This document shows positions 1 to 7,925 of a DNA stretch of 64,000 bases, piece after piece. A model generated the notes under the pieces. It did no database searches and was not told where the DNA came from. It saw nothing but the letters and a program-made list of their open reading frames with translations. Source of the stretch: Streptomyces sp. AC555_RSS877. GTDB lineage: Bacteria; Actinomycetota; Actinomycetes; Streptomycetales; Streptomycetaceae. Location: assembly GCF_019049245.1 (NCBI RefSeq), contig NZ_JAGMUK010000007.1, positions 1 through 64,000 of the forward strand, written 5' to 3'. Numbering within the stretch: position 1 is the stretch's first letter; each line of letters starts with the position of its first letter. A program made the translations under genes and the position numbers.

Positions 1-806
1 TAGCCGGTCGGCGGGGAGTACCCGGCCGACTGCGACACACCGGTGGGGGGCACCTCATCGGCGGGGGGCAACTGCCCGGCTGCGGGCGGGAACACGGTGG
101 TGGCCGTGCCCTCCGGTGCCTCGGGCTCGGCAGCCGCCTCCGGAGAAAAGCCCGGGACCGCCGCGTCGCCCGGCTCCGCCTCCGGAACCGCTCGCATCCG
201 GAACGTGGGAACCGCGTCCCGCACGGGTTCGTCGACCGGCCGTAGAAGATGCGTGGGCAGGTCGTGGCGGGGCTGCGGCTGCGCCGCGGCCGCGAGGTCG
301 TCGGAGGAAGCCGACGGACCGGCCGGCACGAACGGACCGGCCGGCGGCGCGGGCACGCCGGACCCGCCGGACCCGCCGGCCTCCCCCGCCCCCGATGCCG
401 ATGCCGATGCCGGAGTCTGCGTCCTCGACCCCGACACCGACCCCTCGGAGTCGACCCCCGCGCCAGACTCCCGCTCCACCTGCGGAGCCAGCGCTGTCGG
501 GTCCGCTGTGAAGCGGCTCGCGCCGTCCGGGTCGACCTGGAGGGGGACGACGTAACCGATGCGCTCGTCGTGGATCGTGGCGAGGACGGCGTGGCCGGTG
601 CTGGAGGCGATGTGGTGCAGGTGGGTGAGGACGGTCTGCTGGACCTCCTCACCGGGGGCCGCGACGATCCGTACGCCATCGACCCACGCCGCGCCCGCGC
701 CCGTACCGGACGCCGGGACGTGGACGTCGATCGATGCCGCTGCCGGGGCGGCCGGGGCCGCGGCGTGCTGCTGGTCCCGCTTCTTGTCGCGGCTGAGTCG
801 AGCCAT
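1..806 (-). CDS. Pro/Ala-rich protein, N-terminal part (runs off the left edge)
   Basis: The reverse strand is open for 268 codons from an ATG at 806 to the window edge, with a GAGGGA ribosome site about 7 bases upstream. Residues 1-20 are basic and Ala-rich (MARLSRDKKRDQQ). Residues 25-110 look like a small folded domain (IDVHVP, EEVQQTVLTHLHHIA, HDERIGYVVPLQVDPDG). The rest is a low-complexity Ala/Pro/Ser/Gly linker. No signal peptide or catalytic motif is seen, and I do not recognise the family. It is divergent from the P-loop-like gene at 1076; the two may share regulation. The C-terminus lies outside the window, so function cannot be assigned. Confidence 0.7.
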   Translation of the reverse strand, partial: MARLSRDKKRDQQHAAAPAAPAAASIDVHVPASGTGAGAAWVDGVRIVAAPGEEVQQTVLTHLHHIASSTGHAVLATIHDERIGYVVPLQVDPDGASRFTADPTALAPQVERESGAGVDSEGSVSGSRTQTPASASASGAGEAGGSGGSGVPAPPAGPFVPAGPSASSDDLAAAAQPQPRHDLPTHLLRPVDEPVRDAVPTFRMRAVPEAEPGDAAVPGFSPEAAAEPEAPEGTATTVFPPAAGQLPPADEVPPTGVSQSAGYSPPTG

Positions 807-1075
807 CGGTTCCCTCACTCGGATGCGTCGGGGAGTCGCCGGGCGACGCGTTCGGATTCCATGGTGCTCCCTCCCGCCGCCGGTCTTCCGCACCCTCAGC
901 GCAAGATCCGGTGGTACACGTACTGTCGAGTCTCTCCGCTCGCTCACGGTTCTCACGTCACCGCGACGTCACAGACTCGTTCCAGGAACTCATGCCTCGT
1001 CAGGACAGGTTCGGGATGCCGTGCGTGTCGCCGGGTAGCAGCGGGGTGTCCGGGTTGACGAGGGAGGTCGTGGGC
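807..1075. other. divergent intergenic region
   Basis: This 269-base gap separates two divergent genes and must hold both promoters. I see no convincing -10/-35 pair, no coding frame with Streptomyces-like codon use and no strong hairpin. Confidence 0.4.
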
Positions 1076-1618
1076 ATGCGGACGGACGCGGAGGCGGGCG
1101 TACTGACGGAGAAGCGGCGAGGGCCCGAGATCTGGCTCCGCGGACCGGTGGCCGCACCGCAGAGCGGGTGGCCGCCGGAGCCCGCCCACGTCTCCGCCAC
1201 ACCCCGGCGCCACTCCTTCGTGGGCGTGCACGGCGGTGCCGGGACCACGACCCTCGCCACCGTCTACGGCGGCCACGACTGCGGACGCGACTGGCCGGGC
1301 CCGGCCGACCCCAGGTCGGTTCTCCTCGTCGCCCGTACGCACGCGTCCGGGCTCAGCGCCGCCCAGCGCACCCTGGAACTCTTCCGGCAGCGCGGGACTC
1401 CGCCCGGCCTCGACCTCGACGCCGTCGTCCTGGTCGCCGACGCGCCCGGCCGGCTGCCGCGCCCTCTCGCCCAGCGGATCAAGGCCATCGAGTCGGTCAT
1501 CGGCGTGCACCGCGTGCCCTGGGTGGCGGACTGGCGTCTTGGCGACCTGAGCGGGGCGCCGCCGCGCGGCACCGAGGCGCTGACCCGCCTCACGGGGGCG
1601 GCGGGCCGGTCCCACTGA
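1076..1618 (+). CDS. P-loop-like protein (DUF6668-like)
   Basis: This 180-residue soluble protein starts at an ATG with AGGGAGG eight bases upstream, which decides this start over in-frame codons further upstream. Around residues 45-60 it carries VGVHGGAGTTTLA, which resembles a Walker A loop of the Mrp/MinD kind but lacks the usual GKT/GKS lysine. This is followed by SVLLVARTHASGL and LDAVVLVADAPGRLP, strands like those of SIMIBI-class NTPases. The pattern matches Streptomyces proteins that I recall as DUF6668; that name is from memory. With no canonical Walker A lysine it may bind nucleotide weakly or not at all. Its partner is probably the divergent gene or genes left of the window. Confidence 0.7.
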   Translation: MRTDAEAGVLTEKRRGPEIWLRGPVAAPQSGWPPEPAHVSATPRRHSFVGVHGGAGTTTLATVYGGHDCGRDWPGPADPRSVLLVARTHASGLSAAQRTLELFRQRGTPPGLDLDAVVLVADAPGRLPRPLAQRIKAIESVIGVHRVPWVADWRLGDLSGAPPRGTEALTRLTGAAGRSH

Positions 1619-1680
1619 CGTCGGGTGAGCCGAGCGCCTTGCCGCTCACCGCACTCACCCGTATTGCGGACAATCGCCGT

Positions 1681-2862
1681 ATGACAGCCGCCGGGTCCGC
1701 GAACCGCTTCTTCCCCTCCGACTTCGCCGCGCTCTCCGCGCAGGAGACCGCGGCCGCCGTACGGTCGCGTGCGCTGCGTGCTGTCGACGTGGTCGCGGCG
1801 GCGCTGGAGCGGATCGGTCGGCTGGACCCGCAGTTGTGCGCGTTCGTCGAGGTGTGGGGCGAGGAGGCGTTGCGGCGGGCGGGGGAGGTGGACGGGCGGG
1901 TCGCGGCGGGTGAGGGGCTGCCGTTGGCCGGGGTGCCGATCGGGGTGAAGGGCCGGCGCGGGCTGCGTACGGCGGCTCCGCTGCTGGCGGCCGGGTGTGT
2001 GGCGGTGGGTGCGACGGCCGTGCCCGGTCCCGGAACTCCCTGGCAGACCTGGGGACTTGGCGCCCGTGGCCGTACCGTCAACCCCTGGCGGGCCGACCGT
2101 ACGCCGGGTGGCTCCTCGGCCGGGTCGGCCGCCGCGGTGGCCGCCGGGCTGGTGCCGCTCGCGACCGGGAGCGACGGGGCGGGGTCGGTGCGGATCCCGG
2201 CGGCGTGGTGCGGTGTGCTGGGGCTGAAGGTCACGGGCGGACGGCTGCCGACGGCCGACCGTACGGGACTCACGGCGCCCGGCGTGCTGACCCGGTGCGC
2301 CTCGGACGCGGCGGCGTACTGGCAGGTGGTCTCGGGTGACGCCCCGAGGCCGGGCGGCCGAGCGGCCGCCACCGCCGTCTGGTCCCCCGACCTCGGCTTC
2401 GCCGGCCCCGACCCGGACATCGTGGCGGTCGCCCACGCCGCGGCCGTACGCCTCACGGAAGCGGGCGCCCTGCGGCTCGTACGGCCCTCCGTGCCCCTCC
2501 GCCTCGAAGACCCGGCCCCGGCCTGGCTCGCCCTCCGGTCTCCCGGCGCGGAGCCCGCCTCCGCCCACCGCGTCCGCGCGGAGAACGACCGCCGTCTGGC
2601 CGCCCTCTTCGCCGACGCGGAGTTGCTGCTGACCCCGACGACCCCCAACCCGCCGCACGGCCACGAAGGTCCCGGCGACCGCTACTCGACCGCTCTGACC
2701 TGGGCGTTCAACCTGAGCGGGCACCCGGCGGCCAGCATCCCGGCGGGGTTCGGCGGCGACGGGTGTCCGGTCGGGCTGCAGATCGTGGCACCGCACGGGC
2801 GGGAGGACCTGCTGCTCCGGACGGTCGCGCACATTGCCCCCATTGCTTGCGTACGCATATAA
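1681..2862 (+). CDS. amidase (amidase signature family)
   Basis: The product is a cytoplasmic amidase of 393 residues that would hydrolyse a carboxamide. It has the Ser-cisSer-Lys arrangement: Lys90 in PIGVKG, the Ser pair 145-146 in TPGGSSAGS, and the nucleophile Ser169 in GSDGAGSVRIPA. The C-terminal SGHPAASIPAGF and CPVGLQIVAP segments are typical of the family. At 393 residues it is shorter than most members (450-500), mainly between the catalytic core and C-terminus. The substrate cannot be predicted. The ATG at 1681 has a weak ribosome site, so the start is moderately certain. Its last codons overlap the promoter of the next gene. Confidence 0.85.
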   Translation: MTAAGSANRFFPSDFAALSAQETAAAVRSRALRAVDVVAAALERIGRLDPQLCAFVEVWGEEALRRAGEVDGRVAAGEGLPLAGVPIGVKGRRGLRTAAPLLAAGCVAVGATAVPGPGTPWQTWGLGARGRTVNPWRADRTPGGSSAGSAAAVAAGLVPLATGSDGAGSVRIPAAWCGVLGLKVTGGRLPTADRTGLTAPGVLTRCASDAAAYWQVVSGDAPRPGGRAAATAVWSPDLGFAGPDPDIVAVAHAAAVRLTEAGALRLVRPSVPLRLEDPAPAWLALRSPGAEPASAHRVRAENDRRLAALFADAELLLTPTTPNPPHGHEGPGDRYSTALTWAFNLSGHPAASIPAGFGGDGCPVGLQIVAPHGREDLLLRTVAHIAPIACVRI

Positions 2863-2872
2863 TGCATACGCA
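2834..2872 (+). promoter_or_regulatory. sigma-70-like promoter overlaid by a palindromic operator
   Basis: A -35 element TTGCCC (2834-2839) and a perfect -10 TATAAT (2858-2863) are separated by 18 bases. Centred on the -10 is an inverted repeat with 11-base arms (2848-2858 and 2862-2872), a 3-base spacer and one arm mismatch. A protein bound there would block polymerase. The promoter reads into the FMN reductase-like gene at 2907. It sits inside the last codons of the amidase gene. Confidence 0.75.
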
Positions 2873-2906
2873 TGATGTTGTCGCACGCCGACCACTGGGG
2901 GACCCC

Positions 2907-3491
2907 ATGACCCGCCGCTTCCTGTTCGTCCTCGGCAGCAGCCGCACCGAGAGCAACACCGAGATGCTGGCCCGCAGGGCCGCCGAGCAACTTCCCACCG
3001 ACGTCGAGCAGCAGTGGATCAGCCTCGCCGAGCATCCGCTGCCCGACTACGTGGACCTGCGGCACGACAGCGACCACACCCGTCCGACGGAGGGCAACGC
3101 AGCACTGCTGCTCGACGCGACGCTCGCGGCGACGGACATCGTGATCGCGTCCCCGCTGTACTGGTACTCGGTCTCCGCCCCCGTCAAGCGCTACCTGGAC
3201 TTCTGGGCGGGCTGGCTGCGCACCCCGGGCGTGGACTTCAAGGCCACGCTGGCCGGACGCACGCTGTGGGGCGTCACCGCGCTCGCGCACGAGGAGGGGG
3301 AGGTCGCCGACCCGCTGGTCGGCACGCTCAACAACTCGGCCGCCTACATGGGGATGCGCTTCGGCGGTGTGCTGCTCGGCAACGGCAGCAAGCCCGGTGA
3401 CGTACTGAAGGACACCGGGGCGCTGACCCGCGCCAAGACGTTCTTCGCACGAGAGGCGCCGCTCGCGCGCTTCCCTTACGAGACGGAGTGA
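2907..3491 (+). CDS. NAD(P)H-dependent FMN reductase-like oxidoreductase
   Basis: A 194-residue flavodoxin-fold protein. It begins with RFLFVLGSSRTESNTEMLA, the FMN phosphate-binding loop of the NADPH-dependent FMN reductase family. DIVIASPLYWYSVSAPVKRYLDF is the typical second flavin-contacting segment. It probably reduces flavin or quinones in the cytoplasm. The ATG has GGGGGA four bases upstream. It has its own strong, operator-controlled promoter, so it is likely induced by a specific signal, perhaps oxidative or electrophile stress (inference). No dedicated regulator gene lies beside it. Family assignment is firm; substrate is not. Confidence 0.85.
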   Translation: MTRRFLFVLGSSRTESNTEMLARRAAEQLPTDVEQQWISLAEHPLPDYVDLRHDSDHTRPTEGNAALLLDATLAATDIVIASPLYWYSVSAPVKRYLDFWAGWLRTPGVDFKATLAGRTLWGVTALAHEEGEVADPLVGTLNNSAAYMGMRFGGVLLGNGSKPGDVLKDTGALTRAKTFFAREAPLARFPYETE

Positions 3492-3539
3492 CGGCCAGGA
3501 GACGGGGTGACGGGGTGACGGCTGCGTGCGGAGTGACCG

Positions 3540-4412
3540 CTAGGAGCCGATGTCCTTCGTCGTGAACCGCGCCCACGCCGCCGAGCCGAACACTGCCGCG
3601 TACAGGGCCTGCAGGCCGAGGTTCTTCATCAGGTCGTCCCAGTAGACCGGCTCGCGCATGAGGTCGGCGAAGGACAGCCAGTAGTGGGAGAAGAAGTACG
3701 GCTGGATCGCGTGCAGCTGGGGGATCTGGTCCAGGATCTGGATGGTGATCAGCAGGCCGACCGTGGTCGCCATCGCCGCGATACCACTGCTGGTCAGCGT
3801 CGAGACGAACAGGCCCAGGGCCGCCATGCCCACCAGTGACGCGGCGACGGCCAGAGCGATCAGCAGGGCTCTGCCCAGGCCCTCGGCGAAGCTGATCTGC
3901 GTGCCGGAGATGGTCGTCAGGTCACCCAGCGGGAAGAGCAGCGCCCCGACCGTCAGGGCCGAGACCGCGACGACCAGGGTGGCGAGCAGGCAGAAGGCCA
4001 GCACGGTCGCGTACTTGGTGAGCAGCAGGCGGGTGCGGCCGGCGGGTGCGACCAGGAGGTAGCGGAGGGTGCCCGCGCCCGCCTCGCCGGCGATCGAGTC
4101 ACCGGCGATGACGCCGATGGCCATCGGCAGGAAGAACGGGAGCGTCGCGGCGAGCGCGGTGAAGACCAGGAACAGACCGTTGTTGGTGATCTGCGAGATG
4201 AACGCCGGGCCTCCGCCGCCGCCACCGCCGCCGGGCCCCGATCCGTCGCTCGTCTCCATCTTCACGGCGATCCCGACGAGGATCGGCACGGCGGCCAGCA
4301 CGCCCAGCAGGGCGAGGGTGCGCCAGCGCCGGAAGGTGGTCCACAGCTCGTTGCGGAGGAACCCGAAGGTCCACAGCACGCTCGGCGTACGTACCGCTTC
4401 AGCCTGCGACAT
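3540..4412 (-). CDS. ABC-2 type transporter permease
   Basis: A 290-residue membrane protein with about six hydrophobic segments, starting after the cytoplasmic stretch RNELWTTFRRWRTLALLGVLA. A Gly-rich loop near residues 60-75 precedes the next membrane helix. The layout is that of ABC-2 exporters, in which permease and ATPase are separate chains. It overlaps the ATPase gene at 4399 by 14 bases, so they are co-translated. With the LolA-like protein upstream the three genes form one unit. The substrate is unknown. Confidence 0.85.
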   Translation of the reverse strand: MSQAEAVRTPSVLWTFGFLRNELWTTFRRWRTLALLGVLAAVPILVGIAVKMETSDGSGPGGGGGGGGPAFISQITNNGLFLVFTALAATLPFFLPMAIGVIAGDSIAGEAGAGTLRYLLVAPAGRTRLLLTKYATVLAFCLLATLVVAVSALTVGALLFPLGDLTTISGTQISFAEGLGRALLIALAVAASLVGMAALGLFVSTLTSSGIAAMATTVGLLITIQILDQIPQLHAIQPYFFSHYWLSFADLMREPVYWDDLMKNLGLQALYAAVFGSAAWARFTTKDIGS

Positions 4413-5382
4413 CGAAGCCCTCTCCCGTCAGCGCCACGAACGCGTCCTCCAGCGAGGCCCGTTCGACGCCGAAGCCGCGGACGCGGACGCCCGCCGCCAC
4501 CAACGCGGCGTTCACCTCGGCCAGATCGCGGTCCTGGGGTGGCTCGGCGCTCACCCGGTCCTCGGCGATGACCACGTCGGCCGCGCCCTGCTCCTTCAGC
4601 GTCCGGGCCGCGTCCGCCGCATCGGGGGTCGTCACGACCAGCCGGCCGCGGGTGCCCGCCGCCAGGTCGGCCACCGGACCCTGGGTGATCAGACGGCCCT
4701 GGGCCATCACCGCCGCGTGCGTGCAGACCTGCTCGATCTCGTCGAGGAGGTGGGAGGAGAGGAAGACCGTCGTGCCGTCCGAGGCCAGCTCCCGGATCAG
4801 GGAACGGATCTCGCGCATGCCCTGCGGGTCGAGCCCGTTGGTCGGCTCGTCCAGGACGAGGAGCTTGCGGGGCTGGAGCAGCGCGGCGGCGAGGCCGAGC
4901 CGCTGCTTCATGCCGAGCGAGTACGCCTTCGCCTTCTTGCCGGCCGCCGCCGCGAGGCCTACCCGGTCCAGCGCCGCCGCGACGCGGGCGCGCCGGGTGC
5001 GCGGGTCGGCGGCCGGGTCGGCGGCGTCGTAGCGCAGCAGGTTGTCGCGGCCGGAGAGGAAGCCGTACAGGGCGGGTCCCTCGATGAGCGCGCCCACGTG
5101 CGGGAGGACCGCGCGCACCGAGCGCGGCATGGGCCGGCCCAGCACGTGGGCCGAGCCGGAGGTGGGCTCGATGAGGCCCATCAGCATGCGGATGGTGGTG
5201 GTCTTGCCGGAGCCGTTCGGACCGAGGAAGCCGAAGACGCTGTCCGCCGGGACGGTCAGGTCGAGACCGTCGACGGCGAGCTGCCCGCCCCGGTAGCGCT
5301 TGGTGAGGGCGCGGGTGACGATCACGCCGTCACCCGCGCCCTGCTGCTCCCGCTCCGGCTCCGTGGCCGGCGTTTCGCTCAT
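4399..5382 (-). CDS. ABC transporter ATP-binding protein
   Basis: A 327-residue ATPase that energises the permease at 3540. Walker A is GPNGSGKT (54-61), the signature region is YSLGMKQR (154-161), and Walker B with D-loop is LLVLDEPTNGLD. The C-terminal 90 residues (TPDAADAARTLKEQG onward) are the regulatory extension common in CcmA/NatA-type exporter ATPases. It begins 10 bases after the LolA-like gene on the same strand, so the order is lipoprotein carrier, ATPase, permease. Export rather than import is expected because no binding protein is present. Confidence 0.9.
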   Translation of the reverse strand: MSETPATEPEREQQGAGDGVIVTRALTKRYRGGQLAVDGLDLTVPADSVFGFLGPNGSGKTTTIRMLMGLIEPTSGSAHVLGRPMPRSVRAVLPHVGALIEGPALYGFLSGRDNLLRYDAADPAADPRTRRARVAAALDRVGLAAAAGKKAKAYSLGMKQRLGLAAALLQPRKLLVLDEPTNGLDPQGMREIRSLIRELASDGTTVFLSSHLLDEIEQVCTHAAVMAQGRLITQGPVADLAAGTRGRLVVTTPDAADAARTLKEQGAADVVIAEDRVSAEPPQDRDLAEVNAALVAAGVRVRGFGVERASLEDAFVALTGEGFDVAG

Positions 5383-5392
5383 GGCTGCCTTA

Positions 5393-6616
5393 CTACCCGG
5401 CGTTCGCGGCCTTCACCAGGGCGTCCTTGGTGACCGCGCCGACATAGACCTTGCCGTCGTCGGTGATCAGCGCGTTGACCAGGCGGGTCGAGAAGACCGT
5501 GCCCGAGCCGAAGTCGCCGGTCACCTTGTCGCCGAGCGAGTCGAGGAAGCCGCCGAGGTCGCCGCCGGCGTCGGAGCCGGTGGGCATGCCCTCGCCGCCG
5601 CTGTCGAAGGTGGCGACCGAGTTCCAGCCCTCGCCCATGACCTTGAGGCCGTCGAGGCTCTTGCCGAGGTCTTCCTCGGGCTTCGCGCCTGCCCCGTCGT
5701 GCTTGCCGTGCGCACCGCGCCCGTCGTGCTCGATGGCATCGCCCTCGGTGACCTTCGCGCCCTTGGGCGGCGTGAAGTCGAACGTGGACGCGGCCGGCTT
5801 GGCGAAGCTGACCTGGGTGAAGCCGGCGTCGATGACGGCGGCGCCGCCGCTCGCCGGGGTCAGCGTGAACTTGAGCGGCAGCCCGGTCTTCGCGTCGACG
5901 GCCACGGTGATCTGGCCGACCGTGGACCCGGTGCCCTTGGGCTTGACGACGAGCCGGTAGGCGTCGCGGCCCGCGACCTGCGCGGTGCCGTCGACGGTCA
6001 CGGAGGTGGTGTCGTCGACCGCCTTCAGGGCCTCCTCGGTGAGGTCCTTGGGTGTGGCCGGGACGTCCTTCTCCTTCTCGGCCGCCGCGCTGTCGGACGC
6101 GGTGGCGTGGTAGACCTCGTTGGACTTGCTGTCGTAGCCCCAGACGTCCTTGCCGTCGTGGATCACGCTGTACTCGGAGCCGCTCTCCAGCAGCGACAGC
6201 TTCTGCCGGTCGGGGCCGTCGGCCGCGACCCGCAGGGTGTGCGTGCCGGACGCGAGCTCGGTGAGCTTGGTGGACGGGTCGGCCGAGGAACCGCCGTCGT
6301 CCGGGCCCATGGCGCCGGAGGTCAGGCTGCTCTCCAGACCTCCGAGGTCGGGCAGTCCGAGGTCCGTGCTGATCTTCACCGTGCCGGACAGCTGCTCCAC
6401 GTCCGAGGCGGCGATCTTCTCGATGAGTGCCTGTGCGCTGATCTTCGGCAGGTCGGGGTCGCCGGAGTCGGCGAGCGCCGGGACGAGCCCGATGGTCGCC
6501 GCCGCCACCCCCACCACCGCGACCGGGACGACGTACCGTGCGGCCCTGCGGCGCCCCGCGTGCCGGTCGTCGGCTTCCGCGGCGGTCGTGCTGTCGTCGG
6601 TTTCGTACGGTGCCAT
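5393..6616 (-). CDS. LolA-like / DUF2092 exported protein
   Basis: A 407-residue envelope protein with one N-terminal membrane anchor (residues 28-48) after a basic segment. The extracellular part resembles the LolA/DUF2092 fold: ALIEKIAASDVEQLSGTVKIS, then GTHTLRVAADGPDRQKLSL, a lipid-binding half-barrel in related proteins. A Gly/Asp/His-rich insert lies near residues 290-310. Actinomycetes lack a classical LolCDE outer-membrane pathway, so the homology indicates fold rather than role. Its place as first gene before an ABC exporter suggests that it hands a lipid or lipoprotein to, or senses cargo of, that exporter (inference). Confidence 0.8.
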   Translation of the reverse strand: MAPYETDDSTTAAEADDRHAGRRRAARYVVPVAVVGVAAATIGLVPALADSGDPDLPKISAQALIEKIAASDVEQLSGTVKISTDLGLPDLGGLESSLTSGAMGPDDGGSSADPSTKLTELASGTHTLRVAADGPDRQKLSLLESGSEYSVIHDGKDVWGYDSKSNEVYHATASDSAAAEKEKDVPATPKDLTEEALKAVDDTTSVTVDGTAQVAGRDAYRLVVKPKGTGSTVGQITVAVDAKTGLPLKFTLTPASGGAAVIDAGFTQVSFAKPAASTFDFTPPKGAKVTEGDAIEHDGRGAHGKHDGAGAKPEEDLGKSLDGLKVMGEGWNSVATFDSGGEGMPTGSDAGGDLGGFLDSLGDKVTGDFGSGTVFSTRLVNALITDDGKVYVGAVTKDALVKAANAG

Positions 6617-6795
6617 GTGTGCCTTACCTCCGTCGTCGGCGGCGGCTGCCCAACTCCCTTACGTCCACCCCGTAGCCGCCATTCTCACCCGAATCGGTGA
6701 GGAGTGGTGTTTCCCTGGTGTCCATCTGACCAAATCGGCCAGGAAGAAGCGTCAGACCCCGGACTCAACTCCACGTACACCTGCGGTATGACAAA

Positions 6796-6843
6796 GGGAG
6801 GCGGCGCCTCCCCCGACCCGTAGGGGTCGGGGTGCAGACGCCG
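6796..6843 (-). terminator. compound hairpin terminator after the CHRD gene
   Basis: Two stems lie just downstream of the CHRD gene on the minus strand: CCCCGACCC (6811-6819) with GGGTCGGGG (6824-6832), and an adjacent GGAGGCG/CGCCTCC palindrome, followed by CTTTGT on the minus strand. Confidence 0.7.
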
Positions 6844-6863
6844 CCCCCTCCGCGGTCGACGAC

Positions 6864-7805
6864 TCAGCCGCGCAGGAACACGTAATCGGCCTGGTACGGC
6901 ACGCCCACGATCGTGCCCGGCGTGCAGGAGCCGGCCGGGGCGACGCCGCCGACGGTGTTCAGCCGCAGGATCTCCGTGACGCCGGCGAACAGGCCGCGGT
7001 CCTTGCCGGACCGGGTGGCCCTGAGGTCGAGTTCGGGGATGTTGCCGTTCCCGTTGGGGGTTCGGGAGATGACCGCCCCGGTGACCGCGCTGCGGTCGGG
7101 CGCGATCCACTGCGGCGTACCGGAGTTGGGCTGCACGAAGGAGTGCGCGATGCCACCGCCGAGCACGGCGCTGACGTCCCGCTGGGCGAAGGCGGGTGAA
7201 CCGCCCTCGACCGGCTTGCACTCGTAGATCTGCTTGCCCTTGTGGACGGAGGCCTGGAAGTTGTGCAGGGCGTCGCGGAAGTCGAAGGCGGCGACGGTGA
7301 CCTTGTGGAGCTGGCCCCGGACGGCTCCGCCCGGGAACGCGGCGGTGTGCAGGTTGGCGTAGAAGGAGCCGGGGTCGGTCCTGAGGGCGTCGAGCAGTGC
7401 CGCGTCCTCGACCTTGACGGTGCCGGCGACGGTACGGCCCTTGCCGTTGCTCTTCAGGAGGCCGGTGAAGTCGATGCGGACGCCGCCGTTGGTGCCCTTG
7501 GCGCCCTGGTGGAGGTGGAGGGCGGTCGGTTTGTCGGTGCCGCGCCACTTGACGGCGACGGAGACCTGGTCGCCGTCGACCTTGACGAACTGGAGCGCTG
7601 CGCCGTCCTTGTCGCCGACGGCGGCTCCGCCCTCGACGGGCACCTCGTTGGCGCCCCTGAGGCTCGCGGCGAGGACGGTGCCGCCGCTGTCTTCGGCGGC
7701 GACGGCGGGAACCGTGGCGGCTGCGACACCGCCGACGGTGGTCAGGACGGCGGCGGTGAGGAGCAGGGTGGTACGGCGTTTCGCGAACGTCGTGCTCATG
7801 CCCAT
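6864..7805 (-). CDS. secreted CHRD-domain protein with DUF3455-like C-terminus
   Basis: A 313-residue exported protein. After a signal peptide (FAKRRTTLLLTAAVLTTVGG, cleavage near AVAAED) comes a CHRD domain: LRGANEVP, a beta-rich middle with LHLHQGAKGTNGGVRID, and YANLHTAAFPGGAVRGQL. The second half (GKQIYECKPVEG, PQWIAPDRS, YQADYVFLRG) resembles DUF3455. I chose the ATG at 7805 because it sits directly before the signal peptide with GGGAAG upstream. A longer frame from 7865 exists, but it would leave little room for a promoter after the terminator at 7878. CHRD domains are extracellular; the biochemical role is unknown. Confidence 0.75.
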   Translation of the reverse strand: MGMSTTFAKRRTTLLLTAAVLTTVGGVAAATVPAVAAEDSGGTVLAASLRGANEVPVEGGAAVGDKDGAALQFVKVDGDQVSVAVKWRGTDKPTALHLHQGAKGTNGGVRIDFTGLLKSNGKGRTVAGTVKVEDAALLDALRTDPGSFYANLHTAAFPGGAVRGQLHKVTVAAFDFRDALHNFQASVHKGKQIYECKPVEGGSPAFAQRDVSAVLGGGIAHSFVQPNSGTPQWIAPDRSAVTGAVISRTPNGNGNIPELDLRATRSGKDRGLFAGVTEILRLNTVGGVAPAGSCTPGTIVGVPYQADYVFLRG

Positions 7806-7877
7806 GATGGAGTTTTCTTCCCGTTGCGCAGCCGACACACCCTGCGTCAGCTTCTGGGCATGCATACGGGAGCGGTC

Positions 7878-7901
7878 TCACGCGGGATCAGTCCCGCGTG
7901 A
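7878..7901 (-). terminator. hairpin terminator of the polyprenyl synthase gene
   Basis: A perfect 10-base stem (7878-7887 with 7892-7901) with a 4-base loop lies 25 bases beyond the stop of the polyprenyl diphosphate synthase gene. Confidence 0.7.
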
Positions 7902-7925
7902 GTGACCTGCGTCACTACCAGGCCG

